This document shows positions 25,894 to 35,564 of a DNA stretch of 64,000 nucleotides, piece after piece; the first letter of the stretch is position 1, and every line of letters begins with the position of its first letter. The position numbers were made by a program, and so were the translations under genes. The stretch is from Streptomyces marianii (GTDB lineage Bacteria; Actinomycetota; Actinomycetes; Streptomycetales; Streptomycetaceae). Where the stretch lies: the NCBI RefSeq assembly GCF_005795905.1, contig NZ_VAWE01000001.1:1798001-1862000 (forward strand), written 5' to 3'. Under the pieces are notes generated by a model. That model was not told where the DNA came from and made no database searches. It saw only the letters and a list, made by a program, of their open reading frames with translations.

Positions 25894-27430
25894 CCAACAC
25901 CGTTGCGTTTGGTCTTTGAGTTGTAAGTCAAGCCCTGCTGAACAGCGCGACGGGACCACCTGATAGATCAACGATCGGCGAAGAGAGTCGATCAAGGTCA
26001 GGGGTCCCGTTGCAGGAGAAGTCTGTCATCACGTCCACGATCGAGACAGCCCGGGGTGTGTTCGCGCCGGGTCATCTGGGGGAGTTGACCCAGGTCGTGG
26101 ACTTCGCGCTGGTGGACGCGGTGCTGGAGGAGACCGGCCGGCGCGAGAAGCGCCTGCGGCTGCTGCCTTCTCGGGTGGTGGTGTACTTCGTGCTCGCTCT
26201 CGCGCTGTTCGAACACCGCTCGTACCGCACGGTGTGGTCCCAACTGACTGCCGCCCTGACCCCGCTGGCCCTGGTGCGTCCTGCGGTCTCCTCGCTGACG
26301 CGGGCCAGGCGCAGGGTGGGGGCCGCACCTCTGCGGCGTCTGTTCGAGACGCTTGCCGGGCCCGTCGCCCGCCCCGGGCAGGAGGGGTCCTTCTACCGGG
26401 GCCTGCGCACGGTGGCCGTCGACGGGACCCTGCTGCACACCCCCGACGACGAGACGCTCACCTGGCACTACCCCAAACGGGCCGGGGAGGGTCTGGAGTT
26501 CGGCTATCCGCTCCTGCGGCTGCTGACCCTGGTCGAGTGCGGCACCCGCGCGCTCATAGCCGCCGCCTTCGGACCGGAGTCCCAGGGCGAACTCCCCTAC
26601 GCCAAGCGGCTTCTGACCTCCCTGGACCAGACAATGCTCCTACTCGCCGACACGGCCTTCGACGGCAACGAGTTCCTTGATGCCGTCCATCAGAGCGGGG
26701 CCCGGTTCCTGGTGCGCTCCGGGGCCCGCCGCGTCCCCACCCCCGCCGAGCACCTGGGCGACGGCTCCTACATCGCCCGCATCGGCTACGGCGTCCTGCC
26801 GGTGCTGCTGCCGGTGCGCATAATCGAGGCGGCCCTCACCGTCACCCTGGCCGATGGCACCGTCCGCACCGAGCAATGGCGGCTGATCACCAACCTGCTG
26901 GACCCCGTCCGTTATCCGTCCGCCGAGCTCGTTGAGCTCTATCACCGCAGGTGGCAGGCGGAAACCACGTATTTTTCGATCAAGGCCACGATGCTCGACG
27001 GCCGTGTCCTGCGCTCCCGCAGCACCGACGGCCTCGACCAGGAGGTCTACGCCCTGCTCACCGCCTACCAGGCTCTGATCCGCGCCGGCGACGACGCCCT
27101 GACCAGGCGGCCGGAAGTACCCAGGGAACGGATCAGTTTCACCGTCCTGCTGGCCGCCGCAACCGACACCGTCACCGCCGGCCATGGAATCTTCCCCGGC
27201 ACCCCCATCGACCTGGTCGGCACGATCGGCCACGCCGCCCTGAGCGACCTCCTGCCCGCCCACCGACGGCAACGAGTGAAGGCCCGCACCCGCAAGAACC
27301 CCACCAGCAAGTACGGACCGAACGCCGGACAGCACCCCCAGAAGGCCCAGAACTACACCGTCCACACCACCGTCGCGTTCTTCGCCCACGGCCTCAACAG
27401 CCGCTCACAGCGCTAACGCAACGGTGTTGG
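25894..27430 (+). mobile_element. IS4-family insertion sequence, complete, 1537 bp
   Basis: Perfect 16-bp terminal inverted repeats CCAACACCGTTGCGTT (25894-25909) and AACGCAACGGTGTTGG (27415-27430). An exact 8-bp duplication, GCACGAAC, lies at 25886-25893 and 27431-27438. It holds one transposase gene. It sits precisely at the start codon of the IS5-type transposase, so it is the younger insertion. Confidence 0.95.
26010..27416 (+). CDS. IS4-family transposase
   Basis: 468 residues from TTG 26010. N-terminal ARGVFAPGHLGELTQVVDFALVDAVLEETG region, then the DDE core: Asp in LRTVAVDGTLLHTPDD, Asp in TMLLLADTAFDGNEF, and the diagnostic IS4 signature Y-x2-R-x3-E-x6-K seen intact in ELYHRRWQAETTYFSIK. 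Full length. Its stop codon overlaps the right terminal repeat. Confidence 0.95.
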   Translation: MQEKSVITSTIETARGVFAPGHLGELTQVVDFALVDAVLEETGRREKRLRLLPSRVVVYFVLALALFEHRSYRTVWSQLTAALTPLALVRPAVSSLTRARRRVGAAPLRRLFETLAGPVARPGQEGSFYRGLRTVAVDGTLLHTPDDETLTWHYPKRAGEGLEFGYPLLRLLTLVECGTRALIAAAFGPESQGELPYAKRLLTSLDQTMLLLADTAFDGNEFLDAVHQSGARFLVRSGARRVPTPAEHLGDGSYIARIGYGVLPVLLPVRIIEAALTVTLADGTVRTEQWRLITNLLDPVRYPSAELVELYHRRWQAETTYFSIKATMLDGRVLRSRSTDGLDQEVYALLTAYQALIRAGDDALTRRPEVPRERISFTVLLAAATDTVTAGHGIFPGTPIDLVGTIGHAALSDLLPAHRRQRVKARTRKNPTSKYGPNAGQHPQKAQNYTVHTTVAFFAHGLNSRSQR

Positions 27431-27541
27431 GCACGAACCCCCCAAATGATCACAGAGCGTAGACAACTCTATGATCATCCACAGTTTAACCGTCGTGTCG
27501 CTCCTTGCCACGTCTATGACCTACCGGCGGACGCTCTAAGT

Positions 27542-27571
27542 GGTCGGGGCCGGAAGTTCCTCGGGGGTTGA
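27542..27571. repeat. solo terminal repeat related to the IS630 element at 29159-30816
   Basis: A 30-base segment starting GGTCGGGGCCGGAAGTTCCT matches the left end of the IS630-type element at 26 of 30 positions, in the same orientation. No transposase accompanies it. It directly abuts the right end of the IS5-type element. Confidence 0.75.
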
Positions 27572-27653
27572 CGCTGAAGCAGCGACCGTGCATGTCGCTG
27601 CGGCAGATGTCAGGGGTCGCGGGATAGGGGGGAGCGTCCGATGAAGTGCTCGA

Positions 27654-28106
27654 TCACGTCTGCTCGGGAGTCTGTGGGGAGAGCGGCCGCTCGAAGAAGG
27701 TCTCAAGGACCACCGTGGCCTGCGTCCTGCTGACCCCCTCGATGGCGTAGATCCGGCGCAACACATCCTGCAGTTGCTCGGTGGATGCGGTCCTGACCTT
27801 CACCAGCACCGAGGCGCTGCCAGCGATGATGTGCGCCTCCAGGATTTCGGGGAGCGCGGCGAAGTCCTGCGCCGCATCACCCATCCAGGAAGTCGAGTCG
27901 ACCATCACATAGGCCAGCACGGCGCCGCCCAGCGCAGCCGGGTCCGTCTCGACGGTGGTGCGCCGGATGACGCCTCGCTCCCGCAACTTGCGCACACGTT
28001 CGTGAGCGGCGCCGGCCGAGAGGCCGGCGGCCCGGCCCAGCGCGGCGTATGACTGGGTGGCGTCTTGCTGGAGCTGCGCCAGCAGGACGCGATCGATGTG
28101 ATCCAT
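27654..28106 (-). CDS. Lrp/AsnC family transcriptional regulator
   Basis: 150 residues from ATG 28106; GGAGGG lies immediately upstream, and an ATG 27 bases earlier is possible. N-terminal winged helix-turn-helix (YAALGRAAGLSAGAAHERVRKLRERGVIRRTTV) and C-terminal RAM ligand domain (HIIAGSASVLVKVRTASTEQLQDVLRRI). It is divergent from the gluconolactonase-like gene, with 105 bases between, and probably controls it in response to an amino acid or related ligand (inference). Confidence 0.9.
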   Translation of the reverse strand: MDHIDRVLLAQLQQDATQSYAALGRAAGLSAGAAHERVRKLRERGVIRRTTVETDPAALGGAVLAYVMVDSTSWMGDAAQDFAALPEILEAHIIAGSASVLVKVRTASTEQLQDVLRRIYAIEGVSRTQATVVLETFFERPLSPQTPEQT

Positions 28107-28211
28107 AGCCCTCCGTTCGGAACCCCCTTGCATTGACCATACCTTGTCCTGCAATCTTGGCTTTGAGCCAAAGAATGTTCAGTATGCGGTGCCTGCAGAA
28201 GGGAGGGCCTC

Positions 28212-29156
28212 ATGACCGGCGAGCGCCCCGGGCTGTACGAGATGCTCGATGACCGGTTCCGTACCGGGCGGTGCATGAACGGTGACGAGGCACTGGAGGT
28301 CCTGTACACCGGCTGCCGCTGGGCCGAGGGGCCGATCTACCTGCCTGCCTGGCGGCAAGTGGTCTGGAGCGACATCCCCAACGACCGGATGCTGCGCTGG
28401 GACGAAGAAACCGGTGCCGTCAGCGTCTTCCGCCACTCCGCCGGGCACACCAACGGCAACACTCTCGACCGTCAGGGCCGGCTGATCACCTGCGAGCAGG
28501 GCAACCGTCGAGTGACCCGGACCGAACACGACGGCACCATCACCGTGTTGGCGGACCGGTGGAAGGGCAAGCGCCTGAACAGCCCGAACGATGCGGCCGT
28601 CAAGTCCGACGGTTCGATCTGGTTCTCCGACCCGGACTTCGGCATCACCAGCGACTACGAGGGCTATCGTGCGCTGAGCGAGATCGGCTCCAACAACGTC
28701 TACCGTATCGATCCGGCCACCGGCGAAGTGCGGCTGGTCGCCGACTGTTTCGGCGCCCCGAACGGCCTGGTCTTCTCACACGACGAGCAGCAACTGTTCG
28801 TCTCCGACACCCGAGCAGGCTTCATCCGGGCCTTCGACGTACACGAGGACGGCACGCTGTCCGAGGGCAAGGTCTTCGCTGAAGCGGAGGCTCGCAAGGC
28901 CGCCCGCTTCGACAATCTCCGCTTCGACGACGCCGGTCGGCTCTGGGCCGCCGCGATGGGCGACGGAGTGCACTGCTACGACCCCGACGGCACGCTGATC
29001 GGGCGTCTCAACGTCCCCGAGGCAGTTGCCAACATCTCCTGGGGCGGCGCCAAGCGCAACCGTCTCTTCATTGCCGCAGAGACCAGCCTCTACTCGGTGG
29101 TCATGGGCGTCACAGGCACGCACCCGACCGGACCGGGCCGCCGACCCTGGCTCTGA
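28212..29156 (+). CDS. SMP-30/gluconolactonase family protein
   Basis: 314 residues from ATG 28212 with GGGAGGG six bases upstream. Six-bladed propeller lactonase with typical metal-site motifs: Glu in CRWAEGPIYLP, Asn in LNSPNDAAVKSDGSIWFSDPDFGI, Asn in FGAPNGLVFSHDE, and VSDTR. It would hydrolyse an aldono- or other lactone in a sugar catabolic route. The C-terminus (VMGVTGTHPTGPGRRPWL) ends three bases before the IS630-type left terminal repeat, so the last residues may have been altered by that insertion. It is paired with the divergent Lrp-type regulator. Confidence 0.88.
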   Translation: MTGERPGLYEMLDDRFRTGRCMNGDEALEVLYTGCRWAEGPIYLPAWRQVVWSDIPNDRMLRWDEETGAVSVFRHSAGHTNGNTLDRQGRLITCEQGNRRVTRTEHDGTITVLADRWKGKRLNSPNDAAVKSDGSIWFSDPDFGITSDYEGYRALSEIGSNNVYRIDPATGEVRLVADCFGAPNGLVFSHDEQQLFVSDTRAGFIRAFDVHEDGTLSEGKVFAEAEARKAARFDNLRFDDAGRLWAAAMGDGVHCYDPDGTLIGRLNVPEAVANISWGGAKRNRLFIAAETSLYSVVMGVTGTHPTGPGRRPWL

Positions 29157-29243
29157 GCGGTCGGCTCCGGAAGTCCTTCGGGGGTTGACTTCGAAGCTGG
29201 CGCCCGGTCAGGTGTCCGGGTTGGCGAGATGGAGGTTGCAGGC

Positions 29244-29534
29244 TCAGTCGAGGGCCTGTGAGGGGGTGCCGGTGATTGAGCCGGTGGGCAGGACGGTGTT
29301 CTCGTATGTGTCGCTGCTGGCGAGGTAGAGGGCGAAGCCCCACGTGGCGGCGGTGCCGGTGTGGCGCAGCCGCATCAGCTTGACCTGTTCGCCGTCGGCC
29401 AGCTGGCCGGCTACGTAGGCGAAGGCGCCGCGATGGCGGACGTGCAGCCGAGCCAGCTGCGGCCAGGCGGTGCGGGCATGGTCGCCCAGGCGCTGTTCGA
29501 GCGAGAGCCTGGTGTGTTCCGAGGGTGCGGGCAT
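29244..29534 (-). CDS. IS630-associated accessory protein, probably C-terminally shortened
   Basis: 96 residues, ATG 29534, divergent from the transposase within the same terminal repeats. Sequence pattern: SLEQRLGDHARTAWPQLARL … GQLADGEQVKLMRLRHTGTA … WGFALYLASSDTYENTVLPTG. It has no recognisable catalytic motif and is a small basic protein. Reading past the TGA gives ACNLHLANPD before the next stop. In relatives I recall, the corresponding end reads LDCAC-G/N-L, so the TGA may be a TGC-to-TGA change that removes about 11 residues. Confidence 0.6.
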   Translation of the reverse strand: MPAPSEHTRLSLEQRLGDHARTAWPQLARLHVRHRGAFAYVAGQLADGEQVKLMRLRHTGTAATWGFALYLASSDTYENTVLPTGSITGTPSQALD

Positions 29535-29620
29535 ATGGCCATCCTGCCCGCCGGGCCGGGGCCGGGAGACGGCAGGCTACGTCTGTCGTGCTCTGCCTCT
29601 CTCATGATCGGCTCCGCTTC

Positions 29621-30786
29621 ATGCCCGTGGTCCCGGCCCGCCCGATCGCCCCGACCGCCTCCGAGCGTGAGCGGCTCAAGAAGATGGCCTACGGTCACAA
29701 GACCGAGTATCGGCTGCGGGCTCGGGCGCAGGTGGTGCTGCACGCGGCCAGGAGCCGCTCCAACGCGCGGATCGCCCGGGAGACCGGCCTGCATCTGGAC
29801 ACGGTGCGCCGGTGGCGGGGTCGGTTCGCCGAGCAGCGCCTGGCCGGGCTCGCCGACCGTCGACGCTCCGGCCGCCCGCCGGCCTTCACCGCGTTGCAGA
29901 TGTCCGAAGTCAAGGCGCTGGCCTGCCGGTTACCCGCCGAGACCGGTGCGCCGTTGTCGCGCTGGTCGTGCCCAGAACTGGCCCGCGAGGCGATGGCCCG
30001 GGGCATCGCCACCTTCGGGTCGGCGTCCACCGTGCGCCGCTAGCTGGACCGGGACGCGCTCAGACCCTGGCAGCACCGCTCCTGGATCTTCATCACCGAC
30101 CCCGACTTCCGCACCAGGGCCCAGCGCGTGCTGGACCTGTACGCCCGCACCTGGGATGGCGTCCCGCTCGGCGAGGACGAGTACGTGATCAGCGCGGACG
30201 AGAAGACCTCCATCCAGGCCCGCTGCCGCTGCCACCCCACCCTCGCTCCCGGCCAGGCGAGAGCGATGCGCGTGAACCACACTTACGAGCGCGGCGGTGC
30301 CTTGGCCTACCTGGCCACCTACGACGTCCACACCGCAGGGTGTCCGGCCGCACCGAGCCACGTACCGGCATCGGGCCGTTCATGAACCTGGTCACCCAGG
30401 TCATGAGCCGGGAACCATATGCCAGCGCCAGACGGGTGTTCTGGATCGTCGACAACGGCTCCTCCCACCGCGGCAAGAAGGCCGCCGACCGGCTGACCGC
30501 CGCGTTCCCGAACGCCGTCATGGTTCACACGCCCGTCCACGCCTCCTGGCCGAACCAGGTGGAGATCTACTTCTCCGTCGTCCAGCGCAAGGTCGTCTCG
30601 CCCAACGACTTCACCGACCTCACCGAGGTCGGGGACCGGCTCCGAGCCTTCGAAGACCGCTACAACGCCACGGCACAGCCGTTCCAGTGGAAGTTCACCA
30701 CCTCCGACCTGGACGATCTGCTGGCCAGGCTCGACCGGCACACCACCGATCACGAGGAAGAATCCTCGCTCCGCCTCGCCGCATGA
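29621..30786 (+). pseudogene. IS630-family transposase with in-frame stop and frameshift
   Basis: From ATG 29621 the helix-turn-helix part reads MPVVPARPIAPTASERERL … TVRRWRGRFAEQRLAGLADRR to a TAG at 30041-30043. The same frame continues in the DDE part (VLDLYARTWDGVP … YVISADEKTSIQAR with the first Asp). Near 30340, after YDVHTAG, the frame shifts by one base and continues GRTEPRTGIGPFMNLV … WIVDNGSSHRGKKAADRL (second Asp) … HASWPNQVEIYFSVVQRK (Glu) to 30786. Two independent lesions make it non-functional, although all catalytic residues remain readable. Confidence 0.88.
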
Positions 30787-30990
30787 TCAACCCCCGAAGG
30801 ACTTCCGAAGCCGACCACTAAGCCTCCGTTGGCCCTGGTGGGCGGCTGACGGAACGTCGGCGGCCTGACCCGTCTGAAGTCGTCCCACGGATAACACCCC
30901 AATATCTGCGGTGGCGTGATCCGCCACCTGCGGTGACGTTCTCCGGCCCCTACGTGAAGCGGCCCTGTTGTCTGTGGCAAGGAGGAAGCG

Positions 30991-31592
30991 GTGCCCACCG
31001 TCGTAAAGCTGCCGACCGGGAAGGCACTGACTGTCCGGGCGGCGGCAGACGTGTTCCTCGACTCGCTCGGCAACCCGAACACGGTTCGGAACCATGGGAT
31101 CGGGGTGGGCAAGACCGCCGAACGGCTCGGTGAGGCCCGGCCGCTGGCGTCGGTCGCGGACGACGAGATCGGCGAGGCTCTGGAACTGCTGTGGGGCACC
31201 GCGGCGGTGAACACCTGGAACTCCCGCCGGGCGGGGGTGTCGTCCTGGCTCGGCTGGTGCCGTGAGCGCGGCTACGAAGGGCCGATGGTCCCGGTATTGC
31301 AAGCCCCCGCGACGTCTGCCCGGATACCGGGCTGGCCCGGCTTTCCTACGGACAGGCCCGCGCCCTGCTGGACGAGCACACCGCGGTGCGTGGTCCCGGA
31401 ACGGGCTGGGACCTGCACGAATACCGCCACTCCGCCCTGACCCACCTCGGTGAACAGGGCGCCTCTCTGCTGATGCTCATGGCCAAGTCCCGGCACAGGC
31501 AGCCGGAGAACCTCCGCCGCTACTTCAAGCCCTCGGCCGAGGCGATCGCCGAAGTCACCAGCCTGCTCGCACCCGGCGACGCTCGGCGGTGA
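30991..31592 (+). pseudogene. tyrosine recombinase relic with internal deletion
   Basis: From GTG 30991 (AAGGAGG upstream) the frame encodes an N-terminal core-binding domain (ALTVRAAADVFLDSLGNPNTVRNHGIGV … [22 protein letters not shown]). After about residue 105 the frame changes. A second frame (about 31310-31592) reads [20 protein letters not shown] … [20 protein letters not shown] … [16 protein letters not shown], i.e. the catalytic Arg, His/Arg and the Tyr of the C-terminal box. The middle of the catalytic domain with the first Arg is missing. It marks a former integrated element at the right edge of the IS cluster. Confidence 0.82.
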
Positions 31593-31744
31593 TCCGCCCG
31601 GTCAGCTGGGACGCCGACCCTCACACGCGGTGGGGTTGGGCGAGGATCGCCGCCTTTGGCGACCACGCCTCGGCTGCCTGCCGCGCATCGCGGACCCCGA
31701 TGCGGGAGGGTCTTGTCCGTCCACAGCGGATGGCAAATAGCAAA

Positions 31745-31770
31745 GGCAAGGAGGTTACCTACTCCTTGCC
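31745..31770. promoter_or_regulatory. 9-bp dyad upstream of the RAE
   Basis: GGCAAGGAG (31745-31753) and CTCCTTGCC (31762-31770) are perfectly inverted around eight bases. They share the CCTTGC/GCAAGG core with the palindrome 24 bases downstream. It could be a second regulator site or the terminator of the upstream relic. Confidence 0.45.
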
Positions 31771-31793
31771 ACTTTCAAGTTATAGCGAAGGCG

Positions 31794-31812
31794 GGGCCTT
31801 GCGGCAAGGCCC
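31794..31812. promoter_or_regulatory. rifamycin-associated element (RAE)
   Basis: GGGCCTTGCGGCAAGGCCC is a perfect 19-bp palindrome (8-bp arms around CGG). It matches, from memory, the RAE described upstream of rifamycin-inactivating genes (rox, rph, arr, helR) in actinomycetes. The downstream gene here is a rox homologue, which makes the match specific. It should mediate rifamycin-induced expression. Confidence 0.88.
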
Positions 31813-32017
31813 GGGGCGTGGCGCAGAATCATCGGCCGAGGCCAGGACTTGGGGAAATCAGGGATTCGCGAAGTACGTGCGTTTATCGACTGTGGGTTCT
31901 GCGGGACGTGAAGCCGCCGGTGGGACTCGCGGTGCGGTTGCGGGCACGCGGCGCGGAGGTCCGGGTGTGCGCGCCGCCAAACTGCGCGGAGAGCTGGCCG
32001 CAATGCAACTTTGTTGA

Positions 32018-33457
<1,440 letters not shown>

Positions 33458-33691
33458 GCGCGCATGTGGGGCACGAAATCCCACCGGGCCTGCCGCCGGA
33501 CGGAGCGGGTACGCAAAGCTGTCACTCATGAGGGGACGCTGTACCCGCTCCAGGCCACTGACCAGCTGACGCGGAGGTGGAGTGCACCGCCGACTCACCC
33601 TTCCGGCCGGCCGGTCGGCGGGACGCGGGGCCGGGACACGGCCCATCGTGCCGCGGAGCGTCCCCCGGCAGCGCCCCACCGCACCGTGGCG

Positions 33692-34519
33692 TCACACCGT
33701 GGGCGCACCGTCACGGCCACCCTCGGTTCTCGCCAACCGATGCCCCTCCCCCGCGGCGGCGCGCAGCAGGACCGTCACCAGTTCGTCCGGCACGGACAGC
33801 ATCGGCCAGTGCCCGGTGGCGAGTTCGAAGAACCCCCAGCGCGGTTCCGCGAGCTGCCGGAACAGCGGGTTCCCCGTCGCCACCAGGGCTTCGACGCCGC
33901 CGATGTCCATCGTGCCGCCGACCGTGCAGAAGACGCCCGTCATGGGCAGCCCGCCGACCGCGTCCGTGAACCGGACCGGCTCGGTCAGGGTGCCCATCGG
34001 CTGGGGTGCGGCGAGGCGGGCCAGGCGGGCGACCCCGTGCTCGGGGACACCCGCGAGGTTTCCCCACTGCCGCCACTCGTCCCGCGTGGGCGCGGGCACG
34101 CGCCAGCCGTCCTCGGCCCGGGCGGGCTGACCCAGCATCCGGTCGCGGACGGGGCCGTGCGGCATCTGCTCGCGTACCTGGTCGAGCAGGGAGAGCCCGT
34201 CGCGGGGCAGGGGCGCGTCCACGTACACGATCCCGGCGGTCCGGTCCAGGCGCCGGCCGGCGGCACCGAGCGCCGGGTAGATGCCGTAGCAGTGACCGAC
34301 GAGGACGACCTCCGGCTCGTCCACATGGTCGATGAGCTGCACCAGGTCCTCGACATGGGTGGCCATGTCCGTTCCGGGACCGGCGAGATGGCGTCGGTCG
34401 CCCATCCCCGTCAGGGTCGCCGGGTGCGCCCCGGCTCCCGACTCCCTCAGCCCGGAGGCCACTTCCCGCCAGACCCATCCTCCGGTGTGGCCTCCCGACA
34501 CCAGCACGAACACCGTCAT
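33692..34519 (-). CDS. alpha/beta hydrolase with Cys at the nucleophile position
   Basis: 275 residues from ATG 34519 (GAGGAGGC four bases upstream; GTG 34522 also in frame). Opening FVLVSGGHTGGWVWREVA with the oxyanion HTGG is typical of the MES/HNL-like alpha/beta hydrolases. The nucleophile elbow reads LVGHCYGIYPALG, with Cys where Ser is normal. The catalytic His is in LATGHWPML near the C-terminus. It may be an esterase-like or lactone-cleaving enzyme, but Cys in the elbow makes activity uncertain. It is divergent from a MerR-type regulator gene, which probably controls it. Confidence 0.85.
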   Translation of the reverse strand: MTVFVLVSGGHTGGWVWREVASGLRESGAGAHPATLTGMGDRRHLAGPGTDMATHVEDLVQLIDHVDEPEVVLVGHCYGIYPALGAAGRRLDRTAGIVYVDAPLPRDGLSLLDQVREQMPHGPVRDRMLGQPARAEDGWRVPAPTRDEWRQWGNLAGVPEHGVARLARLAAPQPMGTLTEPVRFTDAVGGLPMTGVFCTVGGTMDIGGVEALVATGNPLFRQLAEPRWGFFELATGHWPMLSVPDELVTVLLRAAAGEGHRLARTEGGRDGAPTV

Positions 34520-34589
34520 CACGCCTCCTCGGCCAGGGCACGTTCCATACGGCCGGCCCCCGTGGGCCGGCCCGGTCCGGGTACCGTAG

Positions 34590-34611
34590 GAACTCCCCCT
34601 GAGGGAGGTTC
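34590..34611. promoter_or_regulatory. MerR-type operator dyad
   Basis: GAACTCCCC (from 34590) and GGGAGGTTC (to 34611) form an imperfect dyad of the kind MerR proteins bind between over-spaced -35 and -10 boxes. It lies just upstream of the MerR-type gene and 71 bases from the divergent hydrolase start. Confidence 0.6.
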
Positions 34612-34616
34612 AAGCC

Positions 34617-35564
34617 TTGCCGCCGGACGCCATGTTGACCATCGGGGAGCTCGCGGAACGTGCGGGCGTCACGGTCAAGACGGTCCGCTTCTACTCGGAC
34701 CGCGGCCTGCTCCCCGAGTCCGGCCGCAGCGCGGGCGGACACCGCCGGTACGGCCCCGAAGCGCTCGACCGGCTGCGGCTGATCCGCTCGCTGCGCGGGC
34801 TCGACCTGCCGGTGTCCGAGGTGGGCCGGGTCCTGGAGGGCCAGGACGGCGACGCGCCGGACGATGTCCTGGAGGACGTGATCACGGGGCGGTTGCAGGT
34901 GCTCGGCCCCCAACTGGCCGCCCTGCGCTGGCGGGAGGCGTCCCTGCGGCTGCTGCGTGACTGCGACCCCGGCGAACGCGCCGAGCGGCTGCGGCTGATC
35001 GGCACGCTGTCCGTGCCGCCCAGCACGGCGTCGATGACGCGGTTCTGGCGGTACTGGCTGCCGCCGAGGCTGCCGTCCCGGGTGGTCTCCGCGTTCCTCG
35101 ACCAGGCCGTACCGCACCTTCCCGACGACCCGACGCCCGCCCAGGTGTGGGCCTTCGCCCGCATGCACGCGCTGGTGTCCGGGAACTGCTCCGGTTCCGT
35201 CCGGCCCCAGCCCGCGGTCCACCTGCCTGACCGGGGCTACCGTCCCGCCGTGCTGTACGACGGTCTCGGCGAGGCATACGCGCTGGCCTCGGCCGAACTG
35301 CGGGCGGGGCGGCCGCCGCGGACGGGCGAGGCCCTCGACTGCTTCGTCTCGGTCTACGCCGTGTCACGCGGCACGCGCGACACGACGGCGTTCCGCCGGC
35401 TCCTGCGCCGCCAACTGGCCGCCGATCCCCGTATCGACGTGTACTGGCAGCTCACGGCCGAGCTGTCCACCCCGCCCGGCGCCCCGCCCGAACCAAACCC
35501 GGGCTCCGCCCACGACTGGCTGTGTGCGGCGCTGGACACGGGGACCGAGCGGCACGCGGGCTGA
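34617..35564 (+). CDS. MerR family transcriptional regulator
   Basis: 315 residues from TTG 34617 (GGGAGG eight bases upstream; ATG 34632 is the alternative). N-terminal MerR DNA-binding domain LTIGELAERAGVTVKTVRFYSDRGLLPESGRS … GHRRYGPEALDRL, then a dimer helix. The C-terminal region of about 200 residues has no Cys cluster for metals and is probably a ligand-binding domain (RPAVLYDGLGEAYALASAELRAG). It is divergent from the alpha/beta hydrolase gene; autoregulation through the overlapping dyad is likely. Confidence 0.9.
   Translation: MPPDAMLTIGELAERAGVTVKTVRFYSDRGLLPESGRSAGGHRRYGPEALDRLRLIRSLRGLDLPVSEVGRVLEGQDGDAPDDVLEDVITGRLQVLGPQLAALRWREASLRLLRDCDPGERAERLRLIGTLSVPPSTASMTRFWRYWLPPRLPSRVVSAFLDQAVPHLPDDPTPAQVWAFARMHALVSGNCSGSVRPQPAVHLPDRGYRPAVLYDGLGEAYALASAELRAGRPPRTGEALDCFVSVYAVSRGTRDTTAFRRLLRRQLAADPRIDVYWQLTAELSTPPGAPPEPNPGSAHDWLCAALDTGTERHAG

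Larger units (their letters stand above)
24281..27536 (-). mobile_element. IS5-family element with an acetyltransferase gene, interrupted by an IS4-family element
   Basis: The left end at 24281 begins AGAGCGTCCGCCAGTAGGTC. The right end, read in reverse from 27537, begins AGAGCGTCCGCCGGTAGGTC; 21 of the first 22 bases match. CTAA occurs at 24277-24280 and 27536-27539, consistent with the short TA-centred duplications of IS5 relatives. Inside lie the GNAT gene and the IS5-type transposase on the minus strand. No second left-end repeat occurs between transposase and GNAT gene, so the GNAT gene appears to be part of the element. Net of the 1545-bp IS4 insertion it would be about 1.7 kb. Confidence 0.65.
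29159..30816 (+). mobile_element. IS630-family element, decayed, about 1.66 kb
   Basis: 30-bp terminal inverted repeats, 29 of 30 identical (starting GGTCGGCTCCGGAAGTCCTT, at 29159-29188 and inverted at 30787-30816). A TA follows the right end (30819-30820); the expected TA is not seen at the left end, which may be rearranged. It contains a minus-strand accessory gene and a transposase gene with a stop codon and a frameshift, so it is non-autonomous. Confidence 0.8.
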
